DNA of 64,000 nucleotides from an uncultured Clostridia bacterium (GTDB taxonomy: Bacteria > Bacillota > Clostridia > Christensenellales > QALW01), in NCBI GenBank assembly GCA_934465535.1, contig CAKSKV010000001.1, positions 124,001-188,000 on the forward strand. Reading direction: 5' to 3'. The position numbers were made by a program, and so were the translations under genes. Positions 26,645-36,007 of the stretch are shown one piece after another. The notes beneath the pieces were generated by a model. The model was not told the DNA's origin. It did no database searches and worked only from the letters and a program-made list of their open reading frames with translations. How positions within the stretch are numbered: position 1 is the first letter of the stretch; every line of letters begins with the position of its first letter.

Positions 26645-27082
26645 ATGTTAATGCCTAAAAGAGTTAAGCGCAGACGCGTTTTCCGCGGCCGTATGAAGGG
26701 CAAAGCGCAGCGCGGCAATTTCGTTGCTTACGGCGATTTCGGTCTTATGGCTACCGAGCCCTGCTGGATCACTGCCGAGCAGATTGAAGCGGCCCGTGTT
26801 GCAATGACCAGATATGTAAAGCGTCAGGGTCAGGTTTGGACCAAGATCTTCCCGGATAAGCCGGTTACGGCTAAGCCGGCCGAGACCCGAATGGGCAGCG
26901 GTAAAGGTTCCCCCGAGTACTGGGTGGCGGTTGTTAAGCCGGGCAGAGTTCTTTTTGAGATGGGCGGCGTTCCCGAGGCCGACGCTCGCGAGGCTCTCCG
27001 TCTTGCAATGCACAAGCTTCCCTGCAAATGCAAGTTTGTAAAGAAGAGCGATTTTGATTCGCAGGAGGGTGATGCTCAATGA
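26645..27082 (+). CDS. rplP: 50S ribosomal protein L16
   Basis: A 145-residue protein beginning [20 protein letters not shown], the normal L16 N-terminus, which fixes the start at 26645, one base after the rpsC stop codon. An AGGAGG within the end of rpsC serves as its site. [17 protein letters not shown] and the A-site-proximal arginines are conserved. Its 3' end overlaps rpmC by 4 bases. Confidence 0.97.
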   Translation: MLMPKRVKRRRVFRGRMKGKAQRGNFVAYGDFGLMATEPCWITAEQIEAARVAMTRYVKRQGQVWTKIFPDKPVTAKPAETRMGSGKGSPEYWVAVVKPGRVLFEMGGVPEADAREALRLAMHKLPCKCKFVKKSDFDSQEGDAQ

Positions 27083-27276
27083 AGGATACCAAAAAGCTGA
27101 GGGATAAAACATCACAGGAGCTGAATGCACAGCTTAAGGAGCTCAAAAGTGAGCTTTTCAACCTGAGATTCCAGAACGCTACCGGACAGCTGGCTAATCC
27201 CAAGCAGATCAGCGTATGCAAAAAAGAGAGTGCTCGCATTCAGACGATCATCCGCGAGCAAGAGCTCAACGGCTGA
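27079..27276 (+). CDS. rpmC: 50S ribosomal protein L29
   Basis: A 65-residue two-helix protein, [20 protein letters not shown] then [20 protein letters not shown], binding next to L23 at the tunnel exit. The ATG overlaps the end of rplP (ATGA), so it is coupled to it. Confidence 0.96.
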   Translation: MKDTKKLRDKTSQELNAQLKELKSELFNLRFQNATGQLANPKQISVCKKESARIQTIIREQELNG

Positions 27277-27292
27277 GGAGGAGAACTTAGTG

Positions 27293-27547
27293 ATGGAAAG
27301 AAATTATCGTAAGTCAAGAGTGGGCGTAGTCGTAAGCGACAAGATGGATAAAACCATTGTAGTTGCGGTGAAAGACAAGGTTCTTCATCCTCTTTACGGC
27401 AAGACCGTTAACCGCACCACGAAATTCAAGGCACATGACGAGAACAACGAATGCGGCATCGGCGATCGCGTGCGCATTATGGAAACTCGTCCCATTAGCA
27501 AGGACAAAAGATGGAGATTGGTCGAAATAGTGGAGAAAGCAAAATAA
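27293..27547 (+). CDS. rpsQ: 30S ribosomal protein S17
   Basis: An 84-residue OB-fold protein: [39 protein letters not shown] and [17 protein letters not shown]. The ATG at 27293 follows GAGGAGGAG; the preceding GTG at 27290 is a possible alternative start adding one residue. Confidence 0.96.
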   Translation: MERNYRKSRVGVVVSDKMDKTIVVAVKDKVLHPLYGKTVNRTTKFKAHDENNECGIGDRVRIMETRPISKDKRWRLVEIVEKAK

Positions 27548-27576
27548 TCCACTGATGCTGAAAGGAGGCACATTAT

Positions 27577-27945
27577 ATGATTCAACCACAGACTCGCTTA
27601 AAGGTGGCTGACAATACCGGCGCAAAAGAAATCATGTGCATTCGTGTGCTCGGCGGATCCTTCCGTCGTTGCGGAAGCATTGGTGATGTTATTGTTGCTT
27701 CGGTTAAGACCGCAACGCCCGGCGGCGTTGTTAAAAAGGGCGATGTTGTCAAGGCGGTTATCGTGCGTACGGTAAAGCCGCTGCGCAGACCCGACGGCAC
27801 ATATATCAGATTTGACGACAATGCCGCAGTTATTATCAATGATCAGAAAATGCCCAGAGGCACTCGTATTTTTGGGCCTATCGCTCGTGAGCTCCGTGAT
27901 AAGGATTTTATGAAAATCATATCGCTGGCTCCCGAAGTACTGTAA
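27577..27945 (+). CDS. rplN: 50S ribosomal protein L14
   Basis: A 122-residue protein. [20 protein letters not shown] and [24 protein letters not shown] with [13 protein letters not shown] are diagnostic. AAAGGAGGC precedes the ATG. Its stop codon overlaps the AGGAGG that serves rplX. Confidence 0.98.
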   Translation: MIQPQTRLKVADNTGAKEIMCIRVLGGSFRRCGSIGDVIVASVKTATPGGVVKKGDVVKAVIVRTVKPLRRPDGTYIRFDDNAAVIINDQKMPRGTRIFGPIARELRDKDFMKIISLAPEVL

Positions 27946-27960
27946 GGAGGTGCCTTGATT

Positions 27961-28305
27961 ATGAAGATCAAAAAGGGCGATACCGTACTGGTTATTACCG
28001 GTAAGTACAAGAACGAGACAGCAAACATCAAAAACAAGGGCGAGGTTCTCCGCGTGCTGCCCAAGGACAACAAAATCGTTGTTAAGGGCATCAACATGGT
28101 TACCAAGCACGTTAAGCCGCGCAAGGCCGGTCAGCCCGGCGGACGCATTCAGCAGGAGGCTGCATTTGACGCTTCCAATGTAATGGTGATCTGCCCCAAG
28201 TGCGACAAGGCCGTACGCGTTGCATACAAGGTAGAGGCCGGTGAAAACGGCAAGGTCGTAAAGACCCGTATTTGCCGTAAGTGCGGCGCAAGCCTTGACA
28301 AATAA
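27961..28305 (+). CDS. rplX: 50S ribosomal protein L24 with zinc-ribbon cysteines
   Basis: A 114-residue protein with an N-terminal KOW motif ([20 protein letters not shown]). The C-terminal half has CPKC and CRKC pairs, a potential zinc ribbon present in many but not all bacterial L24 proteins. The ATG at 27961 is preferred over an in-frame TTG at 27955 that lies only 5 bases after AGGAGG. Confidence 0.96.
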   Translation: MKIKKGDTVLVITGKYKNETANIKNKGEVLRVLPKDNKIVVKGINMVTKHVKPRKAGQPGGRIQQEAAFDASNVMVICPKCDKAVRVAYKVEAGENGKVVKTRICRKCGASLDK

Positions 28306-28324
28306 TTGAAGGGAGGAAATTACA

Positions 28325-28864
28325 TTGGCTAGATTAAAGGATAAATATGTTTCTCAGATCGCTCCGGCTATGCAGCAGAAGTTCGGCTACAAGAATGTAA
28401 ACGAAATCCCTTCTCTTGTAAAGATCGTGATCAACATGGGTCTGGGCGACGTTAAGGACGACGCCAAGAAGTTTGAGGCTGCGGTAAATGAGCTTGCTAC
28501 CATTTCCGGTCAGAAGCCCTATGTTACCAAGGCGAAGAAATCCGTTGCGAACTTCAAGGTTCGTGAGGGCATGAACATCGGCGCGAAGGTAACTCTCCGC
28601 GGCGAGAGAATGTATGAGTTTGCCGATAAGCTTATTAACATTGCAATTCCGCGTATCCGTGACTTCCACGGTATCAACGGCAACTGCTTTGACGGCCGCG
28701 GCAACTATGCTCTGGGCGTAAAGGAGCAGCTGATATTCCCCGAGATCGAGTATGACAAGATCGACAAGGTAAGAGGCATGGATATCGTATTTGTTACCAC
28801 TGCCAAAACCGACGAGGAAGCCAAGGAGCTGCTCAGACTTATGGGCATGCCGTTCAGCTCTTAA
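28325..28864 (+). CDS. rplE: 50S ribosomal protein L5 (TTG start)
   Basis: A 179-residue protein that binds 5S rRNA. The reading frame opens with TTG at 28325, preceded by GGGAGG, giving (M)[20 protein letters not shown], the usual L5 N-terminus; no ATG lies nearby. [17 protein letters not shown] and [20 protein letters not shown] are conserved. Confidence 0.96.
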   Translation: MARLKDKYVSQIAPAMQQKFGYKNVNEIPSLVKIVINMGLGDVKDDAKKFEAAVNELATISGQKPYVTKAKKSVANFKVREGMNIGAKVTLRGERMYEFADKLINIAIPRIRDFHGINGNCFDGRGNYALGVKEQLIFPEIEYDKIDKVRGMDIVFVTTAKTDEEAKELLRLMGMPFSS

Positions 28865-28887
28865 TGAAAGGGAGGATATAAAAAGTC

Positions 28888-29073
28888 ATGGCAAAGAAAA
28901 GTATGATCAACAAGCAGCAGGCAACTCCCAAGTTTTCAACGAGGGCTTACACCCGTTGCAGTATCTGCGGACGCCCGCATTCCGTGCTCCGTAAGTACGG
29001 AATCTGCCGTATCTGCTTCAGAGAATTGGCTTATAAGGGCCAGCTCCCCGGAGTTAAGAAGGCAAGCTGGTAA
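28888..29073 (+). CDS. rpsZ: 30S ribosomal protein S14 type Z (zinc form)
   Basis: A 61-residue S14 of the short zinc-binding type. [20 protein letters not shown] with C-F following supplies C-x2-C-x12-C-x2-C. The C-terminal LPGVKKASW is standard. In zinc-limited Firmicutes a cysteine-free paralogue may replace it; none is present here. Confidence 0.97.
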   Translation: MAKKSMINKQQATPKFSTRAYTRCSICGRPHSVLRKYGICRICFRELAYKGQLPGVKKASW

Positions 29074-29096
29074 AATATTTTAAGGAGGAAAAATCC

Positions 29097-29495
29097 ATGG
29101 TCGTTACAGATCCTATAGCTGATATGCTCACCAGAATCAGAAACGCTCTGGTGGCCAAGCATGCAACAGTAGACATCCCCGCCTCCAATATGAAGAAGTC
29201 AATTGCGCAGATACTTCTTACCGAGGGCTTCATTAAGGGCGTGGAAATCATAGATGACGGCGTACAGGGCACGATTCGCATCACCCTCAAGTACGGCGCG
29301 AACAACGAAAAGGTTATCTCGGGCATGAAGAGAATAAGCTCTCCCGGTCTGAGACATTATGCCAAGTGCGAGGAGCTTCCCAAGGTTCTGGGCGGTATGG
29401 GCATTGCTCTTATCTCCACCTCCAAGGGCGTTATGACCGACAAGGAGGCCCGCAAGGCCAATGTCGGCGGTGAAGTGCTCGCCTACATCTGGTAA
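29097..29495 (+). CDS. rpsH: 30S ribosomal protein S8
   Basis: A 132-residue protein, [20 protein letters not shown] at the N-terminus and [19 protein letters not shown] at the C-terminus. In Escherichia coli S8 represses the spc operon; a similar target was not sought here. AAGGAGGAAAAATCC precedes the ATG. Confidence 0.98.
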   Translation: MVVTDPIADMLTRIRNALVAKHATVDIPASNMKKSIAQILLTEGFIKGVEIIDDGVQGTIRITLKYGANNEKVISGMKRISSPGLRHYAKCEELPKVLGGMGIALISTSKGVMTDKEARKANVGGEVLAYIW

Positions 29496-29515
29496 GGAAA
29501 TACGGAGGTTTAATT

Positions 29516-30058
29516 ATGTCAAGAATAGGAAGAATGCCTGTAAGTATTCCCGCCGGTGTTACGGTTACGGTTGCTGACGACAACACCGTTACCGTTAAGG
29601 GCCCCAAGGGCACGCTTACACAGAAATTCAGTCACGAAATCAATTTCCAGCAGGAGGATGGCGTGGTTCATGTGCTTCGTCACGGCGATGCAAAGCTTCA
29701 GCGCTCCCTCCATGGTCTGACTCGTTCCCTGCTTCACAACATGGTGACCGGTGTTACCGAAGGCTTCACCAAGGCGTTGGAGATACAGGGCGTCGGATAC
29801 CGTGCTGCAAAGCAGGGCAAGAAGCTGGTTCTGACCGTCGGCTACTCTCATCCTGTTGAGATTGAAGAGCCGGCAGGCCTCACCATTGATGTTCCTGCTC
29901 AGAACAAGATAGTAGTCAGCGGTACTGATAAGCAGCTGGTTGGTCAGCTGGCCGCCGACATCCGCTCGGTAAGAGCACCGGAGCCGTATCACGGCAAGGG
30001 CATCCGCTATGAGGGCGAATATATCGCCATCAAAGAGGGTAAGACCGGTAAGAAATAA
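29516..30058 (+). CDS. rplF: 50S ribosomal protein L6
   Basis: A 180-residue two-domain protein. [40 protein letters not shown] and the C-terminal [20 protein letters not shown] are diagnostic. It lies next to the sarcin-ricin loop in the 50S subunit. ACGGAGGT precedes the start. Confidence 0.98.
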   Translation: MSRIGRMPVSIPAGVTVTVADDNTVTVKGPKGTLTQKFSHEINFQQEDGVVHVLRHGDAKLQRSLHGLTRSLLHNMVTGVTEGFTKALEIQGVGYRAAKQGKKLVLTVGYSHPVEIEEPAGLTIDVPAQNKIVVSGTDKQLVGQLAADIRSVRAPEPYHGKGIRYEGEYIAIKEGKTGKK

Positions 30059-30080
30059 GTAGAAAGGGAGGCAAGCAGAT

Positions 30081-30449
30081 ATGATTACAAAGAGAGATAA
30101 AAATACCGACCGTCTGGCAAGACATGCGCGTGTTCGCAAAAAGCTCTCCGGCACTGCCGAGAGACCGAGATTCTGTGTATACCGCAGCCTTAACAACATC
30201 TATGTTCAGATAATCGATGATGTTGCCGGCAATACACTTGTTTCCGCTTCTACCATGGAGCCGGAGATCAAGGCACAGGTTGCCGAGATGACCAAGACCG
30301 AGGCCGCTGCACTGGTTGGCAAGCTCGCTGCACAGCGTGCTGCCGACAAGGGCATCAAGGAGGTCGTTTTTGACCGCGGCGGTTATGTTTACACCGGAAG
30401 AGTTGCTTCCGTTGCAGCCGGTGCAAGAGAAGCCGGTCTGGAATTCTGA
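30081..30449 (+). CDS. rplR: 50S ribosomal protein L18
   Basis: A 122-residue 5S rRNA-binding protein: [20 protein letters not shown] then [17 protein letters not shown] and [33 protein letters not shown] precedes the ATG. It assembles with L5 and 5S rRNA. Confidence 0.97.
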   Translation: MITKRDKNTDRLARHARVRKKLSGTAERPRFCVYRSLNNIYVQIIDDVAGNTLVSASTMEPEIKAQVAEMTKTEAAALVGKLAAQRAADKGIKEVVFDRGGYVYTGRVASVAAGAREAGLEF

Positions 30450-30468
30450 TAGGGAGGAAAAAATAAAA

Positions 30469-30969
30469 ATGGCAAACATCGACCCTAAAACGTTAGACCT
30501 GAAGGAAAAGCTTGTTTCCATGAACCGTGTTGCCAAAACCGTTAAGGGCGGACGCACCATGCGTATGGCGGCTCTGGTAGTGGTGGGCGACGGCAACGGA
30601 CATGTCGGCGTAGGTCTGGGCAAGGCAGTGGAATTCCAGGAGGCTATCCGTAAGGCAACTGAGGATGCCAAGAAGAATATCGTCTGCATCTCCACCTGCG
30701 GAACCACCATTCCGCACGAGGCAATCGGTAAGTTCGGCAAGTCCAGCGTTCTGCTGATGCCGGCACCCGAAGGAACCGGCGTTATTGCCGGCGGCAGCGT
30801 CCGTGCGGTTATCGAAATGGCCGGCATCCGTGACATCCGCACTAAGTGCCACGGTTCGAACAATCCGGCAAACAGCGTAAAGGCTGCACTTGAGGGCCTC
30901 AAGTCCCTTAAGAATGCGGAGGATTTTGCCCGTCTGCGCGGCAAGACCAGCGAAGAAATTATGGGTTAA
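30469..30969 (+). CDS. rpsE: 30S ribosomal protein S5
   Basis: A 166-residue protein. The frame is open further upstream, but the ATG at 30469 after GGGAGG gives a normal S5 length. [40 protein letters not shown] and [19 protein letters not shown] are typical. It acts at the decoding and mRNA-entry side of the 30S subunit. Confidence 0.97.
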   Translation: MANIDPKTLDLKEKLVSMNRVAKTVKGGRTMRMAALVVVGDGNGHVGVGLGKAVEFQEAIRKATEDAKKNIVCISTCGTTIPHEAIGKFGKSSVLLMPAPEGTGVIAGGSVRAVIEMAGIRDIRTKCHGSNNPANSVKAALEGLKSLKNAEDFARLRGKTSEEIMG

Positions 30970-30982
30970 GGAGGCGGCGGCT

Positions 30983-31159
30983 ATGTTGAAGATTACTTTA
31001 CAGAAAAGCCTTATAGGCCGTAAGCAGGATCAGATCGCCACTGCCAAGGCTCTTGGTCTGACCAAGATCCGTTCCAGCGTTATCAAGCAGGATAACGCGG
31101 CAATGCGCGGAATGATTTTCAAAATCAAACACCTTGTAAGTGTTGAAGAAGTTGACTAA
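30983..31159 (+). CDS. rpmD: 50S ribosomal protein L30
   Basis: A 58-residue protein, [20 protein letters not shown] and [20 protein letters not shown]. The ATG at 30983 follows AAGGAGGCGGCGG. L30 is lost in some bacteria; its presence between rpsE and rplO is the Firmicute arrangement. Confidence 0.96.
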   Translation: MLKITLQKSLIGRKQDQIATAKALGLTKIRSSVIKQDNAAMRGMIFKIKHLVSVEEVD

Positions 31160-31171
31160 GGAGGTGCGAAA

Positions 31172-31618
31172 ATGAAATTACACGAGTTACAGCCCGCAGA
31201 GGGAGCTACGCGTGCGCCGAAGCGTTTGGGCAGAGGCGTGGGCAGCGGAACCGGTAAGACCTCCGGTAAGGGTCACAAGGGTCAGTGGGCCCGCAGCGGC
31301 GGCGGCGTTCGTCCCGGCTTTGAGGGCGGTCAGCTTCCGCTGATCAGAAGAATCCCCAAGAGAGGCTTTCACAACAAGTGGGGTAAGGTGTACTCCATTG
31401 TGAATATTGCCGAATTGGAAGGCTTTGACAACGGTACGGTGGTTACTCCCGAACTTCTGGTTTCCACGGGCATCGTTCGTAAACTGGAAAAAGACGGAGT
31501 AAAGATTCTTGGCAACGGCGATTTTACAAAGAGCCTCACTGTTCAGGCTGCCGGCTTTACCTCTGCGGCCAAAGAGAAAATTGAGGCTAACGGAGGAAAG
31601 GCTGAGGTGATCGGATAA
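31172..31618 (+). CDS. rplO: 50S ribosomal protein L15
   Basis: A 148-residue protein with the glycine-rich N-terminal extension [20 protein letters not shown] and then [18 protein letters not shown]. The last base of its stop codon is the first base of secY's ATG (TAATG), so translation of the translocon is coupled to it. Confidence 0.98.
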   Translation: MKLHELQPAEGATRAPKRLGRGVGSGTGKTSGKGHKGQWARSGGGVRPGFEGGQLPLIRRIPKRGFHNKWGKVYSIVNIAELEGFDNGTVVTPELLVSTGIVRKLEKDGVKILGNGDFTKSLTVQAAGFTSAAKEKIEANGGKAEVIG

Positions 31619-32925
31619 TGTTTGAGACTATCAAAAATGCGTTCAAGATCAAAGACCTTCGCAAAAAGATTCTTTATACATTATTCATGCTTTTGGTTTT
31701 CCGTCTGTGCTGCTATATTCCCACACCGTTTATCAACACCAATTTCACGCAGGAAGCAGTCGGCAGCAACGGTTTGCTTTCAATGATTGATGTTATAACC
31801 GGCGGTTCGCTTTCGAACTACACCTTTATGGCAATGGGTATCAGCCCCTACATCAATGCTTCCATTATCCTGCAGCTTTTGGCAGTAGTAAGCCCGAAGC
31901 TGCAGGCTATGCAGAAGGAAGGACCGGAGGGACAGAGGAAGATCAATAAGATCACTCGTTATTCTTCCATCGCTCTTGCTCTTATTCAATCAATAGGCAT
32001 CTGCGTTTCGCTTAACGGTGCAATAGTGTCCAGCTATCAGAATATGGCTTGGTTTTGCTACATCGTAATCGGCGCGGTGCTTTCTGCCGGCTCAGCGCTG
32101 GCAATCTGGATCGGTGAGCGCATAACCGAGCGCGGAATAGGCAACGGAATTTCGCTGCTTATCTTCATCGGTATCGTTTCCCGCCTGCCCTCGGCTATTA
32201 CCAGCTACATCAGCGTTGCAAAAGATGACGCCCGTATGTGGTGGTATCTGATTCCGATAGTAATTGCTATTGCGGCAATCATTGTTGTAATCGTTATTGT
32301 TGAACTGGGCGAGCGCAGAATTCCGGTTCAGTATGCAAAGCGTGTTACCGGACGCAAAGTTTACGGCGGCGCAAGCACTTATATGCCCATCAAGCCTAAC
32401 GGCGCGGGCGTGCTGCCTCTGATCTTTGCCATGGCATTCATGACCTTCCCGTCCATTCTGATTCAGATGTTCTGGAGCAATACTCCTTTTGCAACATTCT
32501 ATCGCAACTGGCTGGGAAGCGGAACATGGGTGTATGCAGCGGTCAGCGTGGTGCTGATAGTGGCATTTGCGTTTTTCTATTCGTCCATTTCCTTCAATCC
32601 GGAGGAGACGGCAAACGATATCCAAAAGTACGGCGGCTTTATTCAGGGGATCCGTCCCGGTAAGCCCACTGCCGATTACCTCAAGAAGGTCAATCGCAGA
32701 CTGACGCTGTTCTCCGGTATCTATCTTGCGGTTATTTCCGTCATTCCGATGATAGTTTCCGCTATTATGAATATCTCTCAGGTCGAGAACATGAACGCGA
32801 TACTTAATCTTGCGCTCACCTTCGGTACCACCGGTATTCTGATAATGGTAAGCGTGTCCATCGAGATGGTTAAGCAGCTGGAGTCCCAGATGGTGATGAA
32901 CCACTACAAGGGCTTCCTGGATTGA
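31618..32925 (+). CDS. secY: Preprotein translocase subunit SecY
   Basis: A 435-residue protein with ten predicted membrane helices that forms the protein-conducting channel. The N-terminus FKIKDLRKKILYTLFMLLVF, the plug region GGSLSNYTFMAMGISPYINA, and the cytoplasmic loop GERRIPVQYAKRVTGRKVYG are conserved SecY features. The position after rplO is the ancestral spc-operon order. secE and secG are not in the window. Confidence 0.98.
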   Translation: MFETIKNAFKIKDLRKKILYTLFMLLVFRLCCYIPTPFINTNFTQEAVGSNGLLSMIDVITGGSLSNYTFMAMGISPYINASIILQLLAVVSPKLQAMQKEGPEGQRKINKITRYSSIALALIQSIGICVSLNGAIVSSYQNMAWFCYIVIGAVLSAGSALAIWIGERITERGIGNGISLLIFIGIVSRLPSAITSYISVAKDDARMWWYLIPIVIAIAAIIVVIVIVELGERRIPVQYAKRVTGRKVYGGASTYMPIKPNGAGVLPLIFAMAFMTFPSILIQMFWSNTPFATFYRNWLGSGTWVYAAVSVVLIVAFAFFYSSISFNPEETANDIQKYGGFIQGIRPGKPTADYLKKVNRRLTLFSGIYLAVISVIPMIVSAIMNISQVENMNAILNLALTFGTTGILIMVSVSIEMVKQLESQMVMNHYKGFLD

Positions 32926-32934
32926 GGATAAAGA

Positions 32935-33555
32935 ATGAGAATCATTTTGTTAGGCGCCCCGGGAGCGGGCAAGGGTACACAGGCAATAAAGCTCTCAAAG
33001 GAACTTAACATTCCGCACATTTCAACTGGGGATATCTTCCGTGAGAATATCAGGGAAGGTACCCCCGTGGGAGTGCGGGCTAAGGAATATATTGACAAAG
33101 GTATGCTTGTTCCGGATGAGCTTACACTGGAGATCGTGTGTGACCGCCTGAAAAAGGATGATTGCAAAAACGGTTTTCTTCTGGACGGCTTTCCGCGTAC
33201 ACTGCCTCAGGCAGAGGCCCTTGCGGATATGGTGGATATCGATGTTGCGCTTAACATTGATATCGATCAGAACATTCTGCGGGATAGGCTTTGCGGGCGC
33301 AGATGCTGCCCGTCCTGCGGAGGCACCTATCACATAAACACCCTTGAGGATGAAAGCTGTCCCGCCTGCGGCAACGGACTTATTACCCGCAAGGACGATA
33401 ATGTTGAAACGGTGACGAAGCGGCTTGAGGTATATAACAGGCAGACGGCGCCGCTTATAGAGTTTTACTCCGCTTGCGGCAAGCTGATAAATGTTGACGG
33501 CAACCGCGATATCCAAGAGGTTTTCGCAGATTGCCTCGGGAAGCTCAAGGGATAA
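32935..33555 (+). CDS. adk: Adenylate kinase with zinc-type LID
   Basis: A 206-residue enzyme catalysing ATP + AMP to 2 ADP. The P-loop GAPGAGKGTQ is at residues 7-16, STGDIFRENI and DGFPRTLPQAEAL bind AMP, and the LID contains CPSCGGTYH and CPACG, four cysteines that bind structural zinc in Gram-positive Adk. The protein is a little shorter than the 215-217 residues usual for this type. It follows secY by 9 bases. Confidence 0.97.
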   Translation: MRIILLGAPGAGKGTQAIKLSKELNIPHISTGDIFRENIREGTPVGVRAKEYIDKGMLVPDELTLEIVCDRLKKDDCKNGFLLDGFPRTLPQAEALADMVDIDVALNIDIDQNILRDRLCGRRCCPSCGGTYHINTLEDESCPACGNGLITRKDDNVETVTKRLEVYNRQTAPLIEFYSACGKLINVDGNRDIQEVFADCLGKLKG

Positions 33556-33557
33556 AA

Positions 33558-34319
33558 ATGCTGTATATTAAGACTCTTGAAACAATTAGGGCGATGGTAC
33601 AGAGCGGAAGACTGCTTTATAACACTTTGGAGCTGTTAAAAAGCGAAATTCGTCCCGGAATTACAACAAAAGAGTTGAATAAAATCGCACATCGTTATAT
33701 AATAAGCAATGGTGCCGATCCGACCTTTTTAGGTTACGGCGGTTTTCCCGGCTCGATATGCACCTCTAAGAACGAAGTGGTAATTCACGGAATTCCGTCG
33801 TCGGAGTGTGTGCTGGAGGAAGGGGATATAATTTCGCTGGATGTCGGGGTGCACTATAAAGGGGTTCATACCGATGCGGCGCGTACCTTTGCCGTGGGCA
33901 ATATATCAAAAGAGAAGCAGCAGCTGATCGATGTGTGCAGAGGTTCTTTTTATGCCGGCATGAAGCAGGCAGTAAAGGGAAACCGCATTTCGGATATAGG
34001 ACACGCGGTAGAGGAATATGTAAAGCCCTACGGCTACGGCATTGTGAGGGATTTTACGGGTCACGGTGTGGGAATTGAACTGCATGAAAGCCCGTCCATT
34101 CCCAACTACGGCAAGCCCGGACACGGACTGCGTATCTGCGACGGTATGACGCTGGCTATTGAACCCATGATAAATCTCGGCAGAGATGAGGTCAGGATCC
34201 TTTCGGATGATTGGACAACGGTGACGGTGGACGGTAAAGCATCCGCACATTATGAAAACACGATTGCAATAGTGGATGGAGGTCCGGTAATTCTTACGGC
34301 TCCGGATGTTTCCATCTGA
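33558..34319 (+). CDS. map: Methionine aminopeptidase type I
   Basis: A 253-residue M24 metallopeptidase removing the initiator methionine. The metal ligands can be seen in ISLDVGVHYKGVHTDAARTF (two Asp), GHGVGIELHESP (His), the Glu of AIEPMINLGRD and the final Glu in SAHYENTIAI. The ATG at 33558, two bases after the adk stop, is preceded by AAGGGATAAAA. Its place after adk follows the classical Bacillus order. Confidence 0.96.
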   Translation: MLYIKTLETIRAMVQSGRLLYNTLELLKSEIRPGITTKELNKIAHRYIISNGADPTFLGYGGFPGSICTSKNEVVIHGIPSSECVLEEGDIISLDVGVHYKGVHTDAARTFAVGNISKEKQQLIDVCRGSFYAGMKQAVKGNRISDIGHAVEEYVKPYGYGIVRDFTGHGVGIELHESPSIPNYGKPGHGLRICDGMTLAIEPMINLGRDEVRILSDDWTTVTVDGKASAHYENTIAIVDGGPVILTAPDVSI

Positions 34320-34330
34320 AGGAGGCTGGC

Positions 34331-34603
34331 TTGAACCGACCGGATTACAGCTTGGGCACGATCGTACTTTCCCTTATGGGAAGGGATCGGGAGCGCTGCT
34401 ATATAATAGTAGGTGTTTGTCAGGGGGATTTCGTTCTTATTGCGGACGGTGATCTCCGGCGCGTGTCCGCCCCAAAGAAAAAGCGGCTTAAGCATCTGAA
34501 GGCTACGCCGATGCGTGCCGAAGGAATAGCCGAAAAGCTGTCGCAGAATAAACCTGTTTCCGACAGCGAAGTGCGCGCGGCACTTGCTGCTGCGATGCGT
34601 TAA
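34331..34603 (+). CDS. KOW-domain RNA-binding protein (L14e-like), TTG start
   Basis: A 90-residue protein. [20 protein letters not shown] forms a KOW-type beta-barrel start, followed by [19 protein letters not shown], a basic RNA-contact stretch. Genes of this type stand between map and infA in many Clostridia and resemble archaeal/eukaryotic ribosomal protein L14e; their role is unknown but a ribosome-linked function is likely. The TTG at 34331 is 6 bases after GGAGG. Confidence 0.88.
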   Translation: MNRPDYSLGTIVLSLMGRDRERCYIIVGVCQGDFVLIADGDLRRVSAPKKKRLKHLKATPMRAEGIAEKLSQNKPVSDSEVRAALAAAMR

Positions 34604-34626
34604 TCCAGCGTAATAGGAGTGAAGTC

Positions 34627-34848
34627 ATGTCGAAGGACGATGTAATTGAGGTAGGCGGCGTAGTTGAGGAAACATTGCGAAACGCGGTGTTTCAGGTAAG
34701 GCTGGAAAACGGGCATGTAATCCTTGCTCATATTGCCGGCAAGCTGCGCATGAACAATATACAGGTGCTCCAGGGCGATCATGTTACGGTGGAGATATCC
34801 CCGTATGATCTTACCAAGGGCCGTATCATTTGGAGAAGCAAGGGTTAA
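34627..34848 (+). CDS. infA: Translation initiation factor IF-1
   Basis: A 73-residue OB-fold protein: [40 protein letters not shown] and [19 protein letters not shown]. It binds the 30S A site during initiation. AGGAGTGAAGTC precedes the start. Confidence 0.98.
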   Translation: MSKDDVIEVGGVVEETLRNAVFQVRLENGHVILAHIAGKLRMNNIQVLQGDHVTVEISPYDLTKGRIIWRSKG

Positions 34849-34876
34849 TCCCGATTTCTATAAGGAGGAAGTCAAA

Positions 34877-34993
34877 ATGAAAGTTAGACCGAGCGTAAAG
34901 CCCATGTGCGATAAATGCAAGGTGATCAAAAGAAAGGGCAAGGTCATGGTGATCTGCTCTGCCGATAAGAGCCACAAGCAAAGACAGGGCTGA
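34877..34993 (+). CDS. rpmJ: 50S ribosomal protein L36 (zinc form)
   Basis: A 38-residue protein, [20 protein letters not shown] then [17 protein letters not shown]11, C14, C27 and H33 make the zinc knuckle of the C+ form. The ATG at 34877 follows AAGGAGGAAG. Confidence 0.97.
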   Translation: MKVRPSVKPMCDKCKVIKRKGKVMVICSADKSHKQRQG

Positions 34994-35007
34994 TGAAAGT
35001 GCATCAA

Positions 35008-35147
35008 GGCTCAGGGAGTATCCTTGGGCCGTTTGGTGCGTTTACACAGGAAAATGCCGCCCGCATAAGCGGTTGAATCAGGGCAGACGCCCAAGGAAAA
35101 CAAATCCGAACGAACGCGGCTGAGCAGAAATGCTTGTTCGTGGATTT
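35008..35147 (+). promoter_or_regulatory. Structured rpsM (alpha-operon) leader with alternative pairings
   Basis: The 197-base gap after rpmJ folds strongly. A 10-base-pair stem joins 35008-35017 with 35021-35030 (two G-U pairs). The right arm TCCTTGGGC (35021-35029) also pairs perfectly with GCCCAAGGA at 35089-35097, so two structures exclude each other. A second long hairpin joins AAATCC and ACGAAC (35102-35115) to GTTCGT-GGATTT (35136-35147), with an AGCA-GAAA-TGCT tip. It ends 32 bases before the rpsM ribosome binding site. By analogy with the Escherichia coli alpha operon, S4 is a possible ligand. Confidence 0.65.
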
Positions 35148-35190
35148 AACATATACCATCTATCCAAAAATATTTACGGAGGGAAAAATA

Positions 35191-35568
35191 ATGGCACGTA
35201 TCGCCGGAGTCGATCTTCCTAGAGAGAAGCGTATCGAAGTTGGCATAAGAAGCATATACGGTATCGGTCCTGCGCGTTCTAAGCAGATACTTGAGGCTAC
35301 CGGAATCAACCCGGACACCAGGGTAAAGGATCTTACCGATGACGAAGTAAACCTTTTAAGAGATTACATCGATAAAAATATCAAGGTTGAGGGTGATCTC
35401 CGCCGTGAGGTATCGCTCAATATCAAGAGGCTTGTCGAAATAGGCTGCTATCGCGGTGTCCGTCATCGCAAGGGTCTGCCCGTTCGCGGTCAGAGCACCA
35501 AGCAGAATGCACGCACCCGCAAGGGCCCCAAAAAGCCCGTTGCAGGCAAGAAGAAAGCTACTAAATAG
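35191..35568 (+). CDS. rpsM: 30S ribosomal protein S13
   Basis: A 125-residue protein with [20 protein letters not shown] at the N-terminus and [20 protein letters not shown] in the basic C-terminal part that touches P-site tRNA. The ATG at 35191 follows CGGAGGGAAAAATA; it is the first gene after the structured leader. Confidence 0.98.
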   Translation: MARIAGVDLPREKRIEVGIRSIYGIGPARSKQILEATGINPDTRVKDLTDDEVNLLRDYIDKNIKVEGDLRREVSLNIKRLVEIGCYRGVRHRKGLPVRGQSTKQNARTRKGPKKPVAGKKKATK

Positions 35569-35587
35569 CTAAAGGGAGGAACAGTAA

Positions 35588-35992
35588 ATGGCAAAGCCTA
35601 CTAAGATAGTAAGAAAGGGCAGCCGTCGCCGTATCGAAAGAAAGAATATCGAGCGCGGTGCTGCGCATATTTGTTCATCGTTCAACAACACGATTGTTAC
35701 CATCACCGACACTGCCGGAAATGCTATTTCCTGGGCAAGCGCCGGCGGCCTGGGCTTCCGCGGATCCAAAAAGAGCACTCCTTTTGCTGCTCAGATGGCT
35801 GCGGAGACTGCGTCCAAGGCTGCTATGGAGCATGGCCTGCGTACGGTTGAGGTTTATGTTAAAGGACCGGGAAGCGGACGCGAAGCCGCAATCCGTGCAC
35901 TTCAGGCTGCCGGACTTGAGGTTACCATGATTCGCGACGTGACCCCCATCCCGCACAACGGATGCCGTCCGCCCAAGCGCAGAAGAGTATAA
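35588..35992 (+). CDS. rpsK: 30S ribosomal protein S11
   Basis: A 134-residue protein: [40 protein letters not shown] and [16 protein letters not shown]. It forms the platform of the 30S subunit. It follows rpsM by 19 bases with GGGAGGAAC upstream. Confidence 0.98.
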   Translation: MAKPTKIVRKGSRRRIERKNIERGAAHICSSFNNTIVTITDTAGNAISWASAGGLGFRGSKKSTPFAAQMAAETASKAAMEHGLRTVEVYVKGPGSGREAAIRALQAAGLEVTMIRDVTPIPHNGCRPPKRRRV

Positions 35993-36007
35993 AAGGAGGA
36001 AAAAGAA

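Noticed and set aside
25534..26718. A 394-codon minus-strand open frame across rplV and rpsC
   Set aside because: Lies opposite ribosomal protein genes whose frames are unambiguous.
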